From assembly GCA_002440665.1 (NCBI GenBank), contig DJUX01000008.1, forward strand, positions 26,756 through 90,755: a stretch of DNA of 64,000 bases. The letters are read 5' to 3'. The position numbers and the translations under genes were made by a program. The notes beneath the pieces are model-generated. The model was given only the letters and a program-made list of their open reading frames with translations, ran no database searches and had not been told where the DNA came from. Position 1 is the stretch's first letter. Each line of letters begins with the position of its first letter. The stretch is from Dechloromonas sp. UBA6271. GTDB taxonomy: Bacteria > Pseudomonadota > Gammaproteobacteria > Burkholderiales > Rhodocyclaceae. Below, in pieces: positions 18,252 to 27,121 of the stretch.

Positions 18252-18278
18252 AAATTAAAAAACCGGCATTAGCCGGTT
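18252..18278 (-). terminator. Terminator after the tRNA-Pro 3' fragment
   Basis: A 7-bp stem (18261-18267 with 18272-18278, loop ATTA) is followed on the minus strand by a T-rich run. It sits eight bases beyond the CCA end of the tRNA fragment, as expected of the original tRNA terminator. Confidence 0.75.
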
Positions 18279-18285
18279 ATTTAAT

Positions 18286-18331
18286 TGGTCGGGGCGGCGG
18301 GATTCGAACTCGCGACCCCTTGCACCCCATA
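18286..18331 (-). other. 3' part of tRNA-Pro(GGG): attachment site at the element's left end
   Basis: Read on the minus strand, this 46-base stretch runs from the anticodon loop (ATGGGGT, anticodon GGG) through the T-arm (TTCGAAT) to CGCCCCG, A and CCA, as in a tRNA-Pro. The 5' half is absent: the bases to its right do not pair with GCAAG of the anticodon stem or with the acceptor stem. A tyrosine integrase starts 185 bases away. The usual reading is an att repeat left when the element integrated into the tRNA gene, with the complete tRNA-Pro(GGG) at the far end outside this window. Confidence 0.75.
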
Positions 18332-18515
18332 AACGTGAAGCGACGTTTCAGCCGGTCTCATCGCATCCCACAGAACTCAAAAAAATGTTGTTTACAAACG
18401 ATTATTCAGTTTGAACAACTTCATGACGTGTCATAGTATACCATCAAAGCGCACGCCAAGTGTTCCCCCAATCGTTCCCCCGATTTTATCCACTTGACAT
18501 TGTCGAGGTGATCTA

Positions 18516-19952
18516 ATGGCTCTGCACGAACTCAGCGACAAGGAAGTCCGGAACTCCAAGCCTCTGGAGCGAGAGTACCTGCTGGCGGACGGCGGAGGAC
18601 TCTTCCTGCGAGTGCGCCCCACGGGCGCGAAGGACTGGCTACTCGTCTATACCTTTGCCGGGAACCGCAGAAAGCTCGGGCTAGGCAGTCTGGAGGCCGT
18701 GCCCTTAGCGACTGCACGCAGTGAAGCCGCCAAGGCACGGGAGTCGATCAAACAGCAGATCGACCCGCAGGTGCAACGCAAGCAACGGCAAGCCGAACAG
18801 GAAGCGCAACGCAAAATCCTGGAGGCCACCCAGGCACGCCAAACAGTCCAGGATCTTTTTGATCGCTGGGCCGAGGTCGATCTGGTACGTCGCAAGGATG
18901 GCGGAAAGGAAATCCGCCGCATATTCGAAAAAGATGTCCTCCCGAAGCTTGGTTCCCTCGCGGTGGAAGACGTCAAGAAGGGAAACATCACGTCGGTGAC
19001 CGACCCCCTCCTCGCCCGCGGCGTCAACAGGATGGCCAAGCTCATTTTCTCGCTGATGCGCCAGATGTTCCGGTTCGCCGTGGACCGCGACCTCATTGAA
19101 GCGGACCCCACCGCCAGTATTCGCAAGGTCAAGATCGGCGGCCCGGATGTCGAGCGTGATCGAGTATTGAGCGAAGCGGAAATTGGGATGCTCTGCCAAC
19201 AAGTACCGCGTGCAGGCCTCATGCCGACTACAGAGGCTGCCGTCTGGATTGCTCTTTCGACACTTTGCCGGATTGGCGAGTTGCTGAACGCGCGGTGGTC
19301 CGACATCGATCTCGACCACCACCTATGGCGCATTCCTGACACCAAGAACGGTAAGCCACACAACGTCTATCTGTCGGATTTTTCCGTGAAGCAGTTCCGC
19401 AAGGTAAAGGAGTTCAACAGCGAAGGAACGTGGATCTATCCTAGCCGCGATCACAAGAAGGCAGTCTCTAGCAAAACAATCACCAAGCAGCTTGGCGACC
19501 GGCAGCGGGCTAGCGCACCGATGAAGCGACGTAGCAAATCGGTTGCAACGCTGGCGCTGCCAGGTGGCAAATGGGGGCCACATGACTTGCGTAGGACCGG
19601 AGCCACCATGATGACTCGTTTGGGTGTGTTGCCCGAGGTCGCTGAACGATGCTTGAACCATGTCGAAGAAAACCGCATGAAGAGAATATATCAGCGGCAC
19701 ACCTATGAAACCGAGATGCGAGAGGCTTGGCGGTTGCTGGGCGACCATCTGGCCCACCTGACGAAGGACCTTCTCGAGGATGCGGTCGCCAGTCCGGCTC
19801 AGGAAAGCCGCCAATCAAAGCGAAAAACCGTCGCATCTCACCCGAAACGAACACGTATCACACGTTCGCAGGGACAAGGGCCATCAAGGCAAGATGCCCC
19901 AAACGAGAAGATCCTCCCGGCACCTGATCAAGGCGACTACCAGGTCGCCTGA
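18516..19952 (+). CDS. Tyrosine-type site-specific integrase (P4-like)
   Basis: This 478-residue recombinase should integrate and excise the element at the tRNA-Pro site. The N-terminal arm-binding domain (DKEVRNSKPLEREYLLADGG) is of the P4/DUF4102 type. A core-binding domain spans about 100-200. The catalytic domain shows Arg in LCRIGELLNARW, the HxxR box HDLRRTGATM, and the tyrosine within RIYQRHTYETE. The last 60 residues are a basic, low-complexity extension. A GAGGTGAT ribosome site lies upstream of the ATG. Its position beside the tRNA fragment and its orientation into the element are typical of ICEs and islands. Confidence 0.93.
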   Translation: MALHELSDKEVRNSKPLEREYLLADGGGLFLRVRPTGAKDWLLVYTFAGNRRKLGLGSLEAVPLATARSEAAKARESIKQQIDPQVQRKQRQAEQEAQRKILEATQARQTVQDLFDRWAEVDLVRRKDGGKEIRRIFEKDVLPKLGSLAVEDVKKGNITSVTDPLLARGVNRMAKLIFSLMRQMFRFAVDRDLIEADPTASIRKVKIGGPDVERDRVLSEAEIGMLCQQVPRAGLMPTTEAAVWIALSTLCRIGELLNARWSDIDLDHHLWRIPDTKNGKPHNVYLSDFSVKQFRKVKEFNSEGTWIYPSRDHKKAVSSKTITKQLGDRQRASAPMKRRSKSVATLALPGGKWGPHDLRRTGATMMTRLGVLPEVAERCLNHVEENRMKRIYQRHTYETEMREAWRLLGDHLAHLTKDLLEDAVASPAQESRQSKRKTVASHPKRTRITRSQGQGPSRQDAPNEKILPAPDQGDYQVA

Positions 19953-20043
19953 CCCATCTTCTCAGCACGACGCGATAGCATATTGCATCTCAAACTCGCG
20001 GCACTTTTGCAAGACAGCTTCATCGCCATGACAGGAAGATCAA

Positions 20044-20560
20044 CTACACAGGCTGCGCCTTCTTGTTGTGCTCTATGACCGCCGCATTAATCAAGCCCTG
20101 CAGAGTGCGGATTCGCTCAACTACCTCCCCAAACACAGGAGGCTTGCCAGTAAACATCTGCTGCTCGACCATGCCCTTGTAGTCTGCATGGAGGGTATCC
20201 ATGAGGCCGCCGGGAGGCACAAGGACAAGACTGCCATCGAGGCAACCGTCATAGCCCACGTTGTTGTACGCAAAAAAAGCTTCTTTGTGTCGGACAACCC
20301 GCTCCAACAGCGGGATATCGGCAAGTGCCTCGGCACCAATCTGGTGGTCAGCCAGCTTCGACAGATCGTACCAATGGCGGAACATCCGATCACCGATCCG
20401 CCCCTCAGGTCGACTGCACTCGATATGGATCAAGGTGCATTTCTCCCAAAAGGTCCGAGTCGGCACAAGCACGAACACTTCGGCGGTCGGCCACTCAAAC
20501 TGCGGCAGCGCCTTAGCGACCTCAGCGGTAACGCGAATCAGCGCGCGCCTTGATGAGCAA
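20044..20560 (-). pseudogene. Truncated AbiEii/AbiGii-type nucleotidyltransferase (toxin) remnant
   Basis: From a GTG at 20478 the frame encodes 144 residues that match the C-terminal half of AbiEii-like nucleotidyltransferases: TRTFWEKCTLIHIECSRP, then RHWYDLSKLA, then ERVVRHKEAFF. The same frame stays open upstream to about 20560 and still reads like the family (ALIRVTAEVAKALPQFEW). The N-terminal domain with the catalytic GS...D-x-D nucleotidyltransferase motif is missing, and no AbiEi partner is present. I read this as the tail of a lost type IV toxin-antitoxin or phage-exclusion gene. The start is uncertain because the gene is broken. Confidence 0.65.
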
Positions 20561-20634
20561 GCGCGACCGACTGCTCAACCGGGTGCAGAGCTTGGCCTGA
20601 CTCGTGATCTTGCCCCGGAGGGAATCGTCACGGC

Positions 20635-21879
20635 CTAGGGCTTTTCCGGCGGCGGAAGGACGAGCGCCGACATCTCGGTGCAGGCCTGAGCATCGGTCGA
20701 ACCGCAGGCAGCCTCTGCTTTCGTCCTCGCCACCCTGGCCTTGTCCAACGCCAACTTGCAACTAACCTTGCCGGTCGCATCACCGATCTTGCTGGTTGCA
20801 CAGCTATCCGAAGCCGTCTTCCACGCCTCCAAGTAAGCCTGCACCGCAGTGATACTACCATCCTTGGCGGTGAGCACCGCAGCGACGGCCGCTTTGTCTG
20901 CCGCCTCCTTCTTGGCGGGGTCGACAAGCAGCGCGACCTCAGTTTTGATCGCGTCCTTATTCGCTTCAACAGCCCCTGCGAATGCCTGAGCCAACTTGTA
21001 CGGCTTAGGCGTCTCAACCAGTTGGACCGTGAGGGTGAAGGGATCCAGCGCCGTGCTGCGCGAAGGCTTTCCGCCTGGCTTGTCCTTGGCATTCGCCGGT
21101 AGCACGCCCCACGTGCCTTGCTGGCCACCATCGAGTTCGTCGTCGACCCGGCTGAAACCCTTGACGACATGATCGAACTTGAACTCTTGTGTATAAACCG
21201 CCTTCTCGCTCCCCGGCCTCATGAGCGAGAACGATATCTGCAGCCCGCGAGAATCGCCTGCCCAGAAGCTCGAGTTCAAGAACTTGCCAACGTAGATGCG
21301 TCGCGGCCTCCACGTGACCGCCGACCGGTCGTCCGATGTCTTGAATGCCGCCTCGAAGAGCAGCGACGGCTCAGAACTCAGTCCTAGGAGAGCTTGCAGG
21401 TCGGCAACGGCTGTGTCCTTCTTCTGATTTGGAATCGCGAACTGCGGAACCCAGGCCGGGCTCCCTTTCTTAAACTCTCCGACAGCGATCACTATGCATC
21501 CGATCTCCGGGTTCAAGCGGACCTTCGCCTTTGTGAGGTCTGGCACCTCGCCTTCTTTGGCTGGCGGCGGCTCCCAGAGATAGATCCCTGATTGAAGGAA
21601 CGAACCACCAACCGTCATGGCATCGGGGTTAACCGCTTTCTTCAGCGCGGCAACACCCGTATCCACCAAGCTGCCCGCAAAGCTGACCAGAATCGGACCC
21701 AAGAGGGCGGGAAGTGCTTCCGCCCCAGGAGCGATCTCCGGACCGGTGCTCGTCGGGCACGACGACGTCATGACCGCGCGCACCTCTTGGGCCTGTGTGC
21801 CATCGATGAACCCCGCACCCACAAGTGCTACGGCAACCACCGCAGCGATCCCACGACGCGGCCAATTCGAACGCCTCAT
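20635..21879 (-). CDS. Secreted protein of unknown function
   Basis: This 414-residue protein has an N-terminal signal peptide (basic RRSNWPRRG, then a hydrophobic core, probable cleavage after TQAQ near residue 31). The mature part is Ala/Lys-rich, with a mixed alpha/beta central region and an Ala-rich helical C-terminus that ends in a Pro-rich PPPEKP. Four to six cysteines late in the chain could form disulfides in the periplasm. I do not recognise the family. It starts three bases after the stop of the trypsin-like protease gene, so the two are almost certainly cotranscribed and both exported; it may be the protease's partner or substrate. Confidence 0.75.
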   Translation of the reverse strand: MRRSNWPRRGIAAVVAVALVGAGFIDGTQAQEVRAVMTSSCPTSTGPEIAPGAEALPALLGPILVSFAGSLVDTGVAALKKAVNPDAMTVGGSFLQSGIYLWEPPPAKEGEVPDLTKAKVRLNPEIGCIVIAVGEFKKGSPAWVPQFAIPNQKKDTAVADLQALLGLSSEPSLLFEAAFKTSDDRSAVTWRPRRIYVGKFLNSSFWAGDSRGLQISFSLMRPGSEKAVYTQEFKFDHVVKGFSRVDDELDGGQQGTWGVLPANAKDKPGGKPSRSTALDPFTLTVQLVETPKPYKLAQAFAGAVEANKDAIKTEVALLVDPAKKEAADKAAVAAVLTAKDGSITAVQAYLEAWKTASDSCATSKIGDATGKVSCKLALDKARVARTKAEAACGSTDAQACTEMSALVLPPPEKP

Positions 21880-21882
21880 TGT

Positions 21883-23121
21883 TCAGTTCTCCCTAAATTG
21901 GAATGCAAAGTTGCCCGATGGAAGGTCGGATGGCTTCAGATTTGGACAAGCAGACGGAGCCACCGTGTTCCCGTAGCTTGACGACCCGAGATGCAGGCCA
22001 ACGACTTTGAGAGGCGCTGACGTGTCGCCCGGATCCGGTCGTACGAAAACGGGAGCTCCACTTGTCAAAGGCAAACTCTGGCAGCCATTCAAGACGCACT
22101 TGCCCTTCACCACAAGCGCCGCGCACCCGCCGGACGAGCTTCCGCGAAGGCGCTCTAGAAAGGAGACTTCGCTTCCAAAGGGGAAGTACCCCCGAACGTA
22201 CAACGACTGGCCGGGTTTGGCGTCAGCCCACTCCCAGGCAGGTATCGGGGCATCGGTTGCAGCAATCGCCATCTTGATGCGATCTCGCTCGGGATGCAGT
22301 TCGACTTCGTCGACCTTCGGAAGGCTTGCCCGGCAAACCTCGAATCGGTTGTTAATTTCCGCCTCATATTGGAACCACAGTCGAGCACTCGTCCCCGTTT
22401 CACTGAGGGCTTTGGCCATTTGCGTCAGTTCGCCAGAACCTTGGACGAAGCAATGACGCGCCGTCAGGATGCTCGACTGATTGATACGAAACGCCACGCA
22501 AACCGGCAAATCGTTGAATACCAGCAAACCGACCGTCGCTCGTATTGCGTCCGCATCGATTTCGGCTGGGATGTCCCGAGACAAGCAGGCGCTGTCAAAC
22601 GCGCGTTGCGCGTTGAGCACGGGCATCGCTGTGACTCGATCCGCCGCAGTCCTCTCTGGCGCAAGCCACCAACCAACGAATTGGGTCAAGGCCACGTCGG
22701 CCGGCAAACCACCCAGGCCGAAAGATTGGCGCAGCGGCAGAAAGGTTGAAACCAGATTGGCATAGGCCACCCTACAGGCCTTGCTATTCTGCTGCCTTTT
22801 CTGCTCTGCAGGACTAAATTTCAGTGCGGGGTCCAGATTGCGCGCTTCGTTGAGCGCGTCGTCAATCGGAACTTGCTTCAGCGGTTCGGCAGCACGACCC
22901 TGCACCAAACTTCGAAGGACGCCGCCAAGCGGGTCTACAAGGGGAACGGGCAGCGCCTGGCCGCCTGGCAAGTTCACAAGTGGAAGCGGCGCGAGCACGA
23001 ACTCACGGTTGGCGAGCGGCATAGCAGCGTCAGCACAAAGCTTGTCGGCGGCTGATACGCCAACGCTCGCCGAGAGCATGGCAACGCCAATGAGCAAGAG
23101 AACCACTGACGCATTACGCAT
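21883..23121 (-). CDS. Secreted trypsin-like serine protease
   Basis: This 412-residue protein has a signal peptide (VVLLLIGVAMLSAS, cleavage after SAA near residue 26). The N-terminal 190 residues match nothing I know. A chymotrypsin-fold region follows, with His223 in SSILTARHCF, a candidate Asp280 in HPERDRIKMAI and Ser354 in LTSGAPVF. The Ser motif lacks the usual GDSGGP and reads P-L-T-S-G-A-P. Paired cysteines (CRAS, GGCAAL, GKCVL, NGCQS) suggest disulfides. It forms an operon with the downstream secreted protein and is divergent from a second protease at 23226; the 104-base gap probably holds both promoters. Confidence 0.72.
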   Translation of the reverse strand: MRNASVVLLLIGVAMLSASVGVSAADKLCADAAMPLANREFVLAPLPLVNLPGGQALPVPLVDPLGGVLRSLVQGRAAEPLKQVPIDDALNEARNLDPALKFSPAEQKRQQNSKACRVAYANLVSTFLPLRQSFGLGGLPADVALTQFVGWWLAPERTAADRVTAMPVLNAQRAFDSACLSRDIPAEIDADAIRATVGLLVFNDLPVCVAFRINQSSILTARHCFVQGSGELTQMAKALSETGTSARLWFQYEAEINNRFEVCRASLPKVDEVELHPERDRIKMAIAATDAPIPAWEWADAKPGQSLYVRGYFPFGSEVSFLERLRGSSSGGCAALVVKGKCVLNGCQSLPLTSGAPVFVRPDPGDTSAPLKVVGLHLGSSSYGNTVAPSACPNLKPSDLPSGNFAFQFREN

Positions 23122-23225
23122 CGAACGCCTCCCCGACGTGTTCGCTCCAATTCTGATGATGCGCAGATGCGTGCACCGTCGAAATGATGTTAGGATACCC
23201 GAGCGCTAATGGTCAAGGAGTTTGT

Positions 23226-24236
23226 ATGCCTGAACCTACTTCACATTGGGAACCCTTCGCTCAGTCGCGATGGCCCTGTCTTCGTGGCGTAGTAGCTGGG
23301 CTGCTTTTCCTGCTGGCTCTGACCGCCAATGGAATGACTCCGGAGGAGATCACCGCCAAAGGACGCCCGGCCACAGTGTTCATCTCGATAGAGGCTGAAA
23401 GCGCAGCAGGCTCTCCGCTTCGGCCGAGCGGCACAGGATTCGTCATCAACAGTTCCGGATACGTACTGACCAGCAAGCACCTATTACCGACGAACACCAA
23501 GGATGCCCCTCGAATTCGCGGCGCATTGCAGAGCCGATTTGGCACGCTGGAGGAAATGGAGCTTATTGCCACCGATCCCAACTTTGATTTCGCGTTGCTC
23601 AGGTTCTCGAACACCGCGACCGAACGAAAGTCCGTAACGATTGGAAATCCGTGGTTGATGCAAGTGACAGCCCCTTTGCAAGCGCTCGGATTCCCACTTA
23701 ATCTCGAGTTCGGTGCAAAGACGGGAACTTTGGTGGGCACAGGAGGACCGGGGGGTACGTGGGTCACCGACATCGCCTTGAACGCGGGTGACTCAGGCGG
23801 CCCCGTATTTGATCGCGATGGAAAGGTCGTCGCTATGGTGGTCTCTGCACTGCCTCAGGCAGAAGGCATCAAGTTTGCACTGCCGATTACGTTTTCGTCG
23901 TACCTCTTGAAGGTGGTCGGACTTGAACGGCTCGCGAGCTTTCCGGCAAACTCGGAAGTGTTGCGATATGCCGTCAGCAACACCAGAGAATCGACGTTCG
24001 GATTGACTCCCACGAGCGGGGAGTACACCTTCGAAGTCAGAGCGCGTGAGGGATATCGCATCACTCAAGCCGATCTGAGCCGCAAGAGCGACTCCCGGCT
24101 GAGCGATGTAGACTTGAAAGTAGTGGATGACGGGCAACGGGTGCTTCTCAAATACCGGCTGACAAGCGGACCCGCCTACGACCAGTTTCGGGGCTGGCTG
24201 GAAGGCGAGGTTGTGACGCAACAGAGGCCGAAATAA
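23226..24236 (+). CDS. HtrA-like (S1C) trypsin-type protease without PDZ
   Basis: This 336-residue protein has a membrane-inserting segment at 21-36 that may be a signal anchor, then a trypsin-like domain. The catalytic triad is His85 (YVLTSKHLL), Asp121 (NFDFALLRF) and Ser190 (NAGDSGGPVF). The C-terminal 110 residues form an uncharacterised domain with no recognisable PDZ. An AAGGAG ribosome site eight bases before 23226 fixes the start. It is divergent from the trypsin-like/unknown secreted pair, so three exported proteins with two different trypsin-fold enzymes form one module between the integrase and the partition genes. Confidence 0.82.
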   Translation: MPEPTSHWEPFAQSRWPCLRGVVAGLLFLLALTANGMTPEEITAKGRPATVFISIEAESAAGSPLRPSGTGFVINSSGYVLTSKHLLPTNTKDAPRIRGALQSRFGTLEEMELIATDPNFDFALLRFSNTATERKSVTIGNPWLMQVTAPLQALGFPLNLEFGAKTGTLVGTGGPGGTWVTDIALNAGDSGGPVFDRDGKVVAMVVSALPQAEGIKFALPITFSSYLLKVVGLERLASFPANSEVLRYAVSNTRESTFGLTPTSGEYTFEVRAREGYRITQADLSRKSDSRLSDVDLKVVDDGQRVLLKYRLTSGPAYDQFRGWLEGEVVTQQRPK

Positions 24237-24445
24237 GGCTTGCTTACTCTCATGGACGTAGCTAGCTTGGCGGTCGGCCGCGAATATCGACTCCTGGCCG
24301 CTACTCCTGCGCTTGGCAGAGCCCTTCCGAGGCGAAGTACCGGTCTTGCTCGGTGCAAAAGCCGCTACGGCTGACAGGTTGGAGATGCATCCTGAGCGTC
24401 CCCCAACTCGATGGGACCATCTCAGGCAACGCAGTTCGTCGCGAG

Positions 24446-24555
24446 ACGTGGAACAAGGGCAAGATGGTGGGCCAGAAACCCCCGTTCAAGATCACAGACA
24501 TCTGCGCGCTGCATGTCCGTCTGCAGATGGGAAGTCGCGTACCCACACTGCTTGG
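24446..24555 (+). pseudogene. Fragment of a phage-integrase-family recombinase
   Basis: About 36 codons read TWNKGKMVGQKPPFKITDI and CALHVRLQMGSR, which match the N-terminus of a common proteobacterial tyrosine recombinase (WNKGKLVGQK..L....IWAIRVRLQ). The match then stops and no catalytic domain follows. It lies between the protease module and the partition genes and probably marks an old insertion or deletion joint. The flanking 24237-24445 shows no other feature. Confidence 0.55.
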
Positions 24556-24612
24556 GCGCCAGCCGAAACATTTCGAATATCCCTCTTTTGATCTGTCCAA
24601 AGGCGACATTTC

Positions 24613-24912
24613 TCACTTCTCAATTGGTGCGTCAAAAACGTCTACCGCTACCGGCAAATCGAAAGCAGTACCGGATGGCGCAGCACCCGCGGTATCCGCG
24701 GATGACGGGACAGGCACCGTCCGCGCGGCCGCTACCGCAACTGGATTGAACTGCCCCAGCACCGCCTCATGGGCCAACAAGCGCAACCGGTTGATCCGCT
24801 TCGTCCCCTTCTTGAAGCGGATCAAGTCGTCGTAGAGGCGTGGGTCGTCATCCCGGTCCAGTTCGAATAGCATGCGGATGGTCTCCTGTTTTGGGGTCAC
24901 GCTATCGTCCAT
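24613..24912 (-). CDS. StbB/ParR-like partition adaptor
   Basis: This 99-residue protein is encoded directly after the actin-like gene, with an ATGA overlap. Residues 8-55 (KQETIRMLFELDRDDDPRLYDDLIRF) look like a small helical DNA-binding or adaptor domain, followed by an Ala/Val/Pro-rich flexible tail. In type II partition systems the small second gene encodes the centromere-binding protein that links DNA to the ParM/StbA filament. The assignment rests mainly on position and size. No clear centromere repeats were recognised beside it. Confidence 0.65.
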   Translation of the reverse strand: MDDSVTPKQETIRMLFELDRDDDPRLYDDLIRFKKGTKRINRLRLLAHEAVLGQFNPVAVAAARTVPVPSSADTAGAAPSGTAFDLPVAVDVFDAPIEK

Positions 24913-25940
24913 CACGCATCTCCCTGAACTGCGGCTACCGGAGCCCCAAAAAGTTTGGGCGCGTAGTTCATGCCAGCGATCTGGAACCCACGGACGTTGG
25001 CATGTAATGGGTCCTTGACTTCCAGAATCTTGTGCTTGGGGAAGGCCTCCTTCACCGCTTTCTTGAACAAGTACGCGCCCCCGCCTACCAGGATAATGTT
25101 CTGGAAGCTGTAGCTCGCATCGATCCAACGCATCATCGAAGCTACCGCTTGCTGGGCGATCGAGTGGGCCATGGGCATGGCCCGGGAGATGTCATACGGT
25201 TTCTGGTAGATCACGGGGTTCTTTCCCGTGCGCAGGGCCAGGTCGATGGCTTCGATATCGTTGTAGGGCGTACCAATGTCATGGCCGATCTCGGCCGCGA
25301 TGGCCTGCAAGATGTCGAAGACACCCCGGTTCACCGAGTGGCTCTTGGCCTGCACTAGGCGCATGCCACGGGCCACCAGCCAGTCGAAGGTCCGGGAGCC
25401 CGGATCAATGATCAAGCTCTGCTCGCGCTCGATGACGCCCCCTTTTCCGTGTTGGACGGCGAAGTCCACCAAGGCACCTTGCGGCTGCGCAATCGCCAAG
25501 GCCTTGCGGACCAACACGCTCTTACCATTACCGATGTCGTGCGTCCCAGCCACTGCCTTCTCGAGTGCAGCCTTTTTTGAAGTCAGCGCGGCCACCGGCA
25601 GCCCCACGACCAGCAGTTCGATCGATGGCAGCTTCATCAGCGCGAGCGCACCTCGCAGAAGCGCCATATATTCAGACGTCTCCGTATAACGGTCATGCAT
25701 CTGGGTCGCCCGGAAGGTATCCGCAGCCAGTTCAACGTCTGGACCTACCTCATAGAAAAGACCATTGATCGGGATCGCAACGGTCTTGCGCCGCTCATAG
25801 CCGGGCTGGCCCGACGGATCCCGCATGGTCGGATAAGCGACCGAAGGAAAACTGGCGCAGCGAATATCACCGGCGGCCACGCTACTGATGTATTTGGTGT
25901 TGCCGAATCCAACATCCACTGCTCTGACGACATAGTTCAT
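24912..25940 (-). CDS. ParM/StbA-family actin-like partition ATPase
   Basis: This 342-residue actin-like protein should form filaments that separate copies of the element. The phosphate-1 motif is VDVGFGNTKY at the N-terminus, the phosphate-2 motif is IDPGSRTFDWLV, and the adenosine motif is IILVGGGAYLF. A GGAG ribosome site seven bases before 25940 supports this start over an upstream one. The small adaptor gene overlaps its end. Such systems are normal for low-copy plasmids and some ICEs, which suggests the element spends time as an extrachromosomal circle. Confidence 0.85.
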   Translation of the reverse strand: MNYVVRAVDVGFGNTKYISSVAAGDIRCASFPSVAYPTMRDPSGQPGYERRKTVAIPINGLFYEVGPDVELAADTFRATQMHDRYTETSEYMALLRGALALMKLPSIELLVVGLPVAALTSKKAALEKAVAGTHDIGNGKSVLVRKALAIAQPQGALVDFAVQHGKGGVIEREQSLIIDPGSRTFDWLVARGMRLVQAKSHSVNRGVFDILQAIAAEIGHDIGTPYNDIEAIDLALRTGKNPVIYQKPYDISRAMPMAHSIAQQAVASMMRWIDASYSFQNIILVGGGAYLFKKAVKEAFPKHKILEVKDPLHANVRGFQIAGMNYAPKLFGAPVAAVQGDA

Positions 25941-27121
25941 GTGAGGCTCCAATAGTGAGTTGGCGAGTGGCCAGAATCGGCATCCCGACCTGCCCCGTCC
26001 ACGCGAAATCCGCTCTGCTTTGCCCAGCTATCGCAATCAGCCCCGACTCCATTCGAAACTCAGTCCGACCCGGACTGCGGTGAAAGTCGAGTTCTTGCAG
26101 CGGGTGACAAAACGGCTCTCGCGTCGAACTACGGTCTCACTGGATCAGGATGCGTCAAGGGCACATTCCAGCGGCTGCCTCTGAGAAGACTGCGGCAAAA
26201 GGTCGAAACGCTCACGATGGAAACCAGAGGCCAGAAATACGCCCGTCAAGCCCTGATTCCACCTCGCTCCGGTCGTCGCCCGAAAAATAAACCCACCCTG
26301 AGTTGCAATTTCAAGTGCCATCCGCAAGCCCCGGCTTCCAGGGTCTGTCGGCGGATCGCCCCATTGACCTTCGCGCCTTCAAGGTGTGAACTACAGGCTC
26401 CCGAGGCCATCCTTGGCCTGCTCCATCGCGGAGCAAAAGGCGTTGCGGTCGTTACCCGCCTCTTTCGCCCCGACCTCGAGTCGGGTTCGCATGGTCCTCG
26501 AGGCCATGCGGGAAGTTGTTCAAACCGTAGTGCAACGCACGACCTTGCCGACAGCCCGCTGTCGGACGCCCTTCGAGGGTGTGTCCTGCGTTCGGTTCCA
26601 TTGGCCGGCACCCGATGCCGCGCCCTGTTCCCCGTCATCGTTCGAGCACGCGCATCGCGCAGCACACGTCGTGTTGGCCCTTATGGGCTCCCCGTGTGAA
26701 GTCCGCTCGTACGCCTCGCACTGCCCTGGACTTTCGGTCAGGGGCGGACCCATGCAGGTGGATGACGCTACGCATCGAGGACTGATCCTCCTACAGGCGC
26801 AAGGCCAGACCTTCGCGCCGATGTTGTCCGCGTCCCTTGAGGCCGGGCTTCATCCCCATCACCGCCGAACGCAGAAATGCGAGGGCGGGACGGATCACCG
26901 TTTCATTTTTAAGACTGACCGAGCCGGCTGACACGCATCCGATGCGGCACCGGCAAACCCTGGGTAAGCAGACGCGCCGTGGTCGCGTGTCTTGCCGAAA
27001 GCCGTCGACCACACCGCCCACGCGCTACGGAATCCGCGCTTGAGGCGAACGCCAAGGATTCCGCCCATTCCCTCACCGCGTGCCGACGGGACGGTACACG
27101 GTTTCTCTTTGGAGAAATGTC
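25941..27121. other. Long non-coding, hairpin-rich leader region
   Basis: About 1.2 kb between the divergent parM-like and recombinase genes has no convincing gene; the short frames in it overlap each other and match nothing I recognise. From about 26420 on, the plus strand shows a chain of short hairpins: GCTCC/GGAGC (26420-26434), CCCGAC/GTCGGG, ATGGTC/GGCCAT, CCGACAG/CTGTCGG, ACGCCC/GGGTGT, GCCC/GGGC and GAGGA/TCCTC. It also carries one copy of the shared 22-base motif. Just before the recombinase start, TTTCTC (27102-27107) pairs with GAGAAA (27112-27117) and traps the Shine-Dalgarno GGAG. Confidence 0.6.
26439..26460 (+). repeat. 22-base leader motif, copy 1
   Basis: This copy follows the pattern GGCG, two variable bases, GC, purine, G, pyrimidine, CGTTACC, pyrimidine, GCC. 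It is preceded by a 5-bp hairpin (GCTCC/GGAGC) and four A residues. The nearest downstream gene in the same direction is the recombinase at 27122. Confidence 0.75.

Noticed and set aside
18286..18420. A complete tRNA gene next to the integrase
   Set aside because: Only the 3' part from the anticodon loop is present; the bases to the right do not form the D-arm or acceptor stem, so it was called a fragment.
25941..26210. Centromere (parC-like) repeats upstream of the ParM-like gene
   Set aside because: I looked for iterons or direct repeats here and next to the adaptor gene and saw none clear enough to report.
26217..27043. Several mutually overlapping frames in the leader region on both strands
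   Set aside because: None has a ribosome site with a sensible product or a recognisable domain; the region is better explained by hairpins and the shared 22-base motif.
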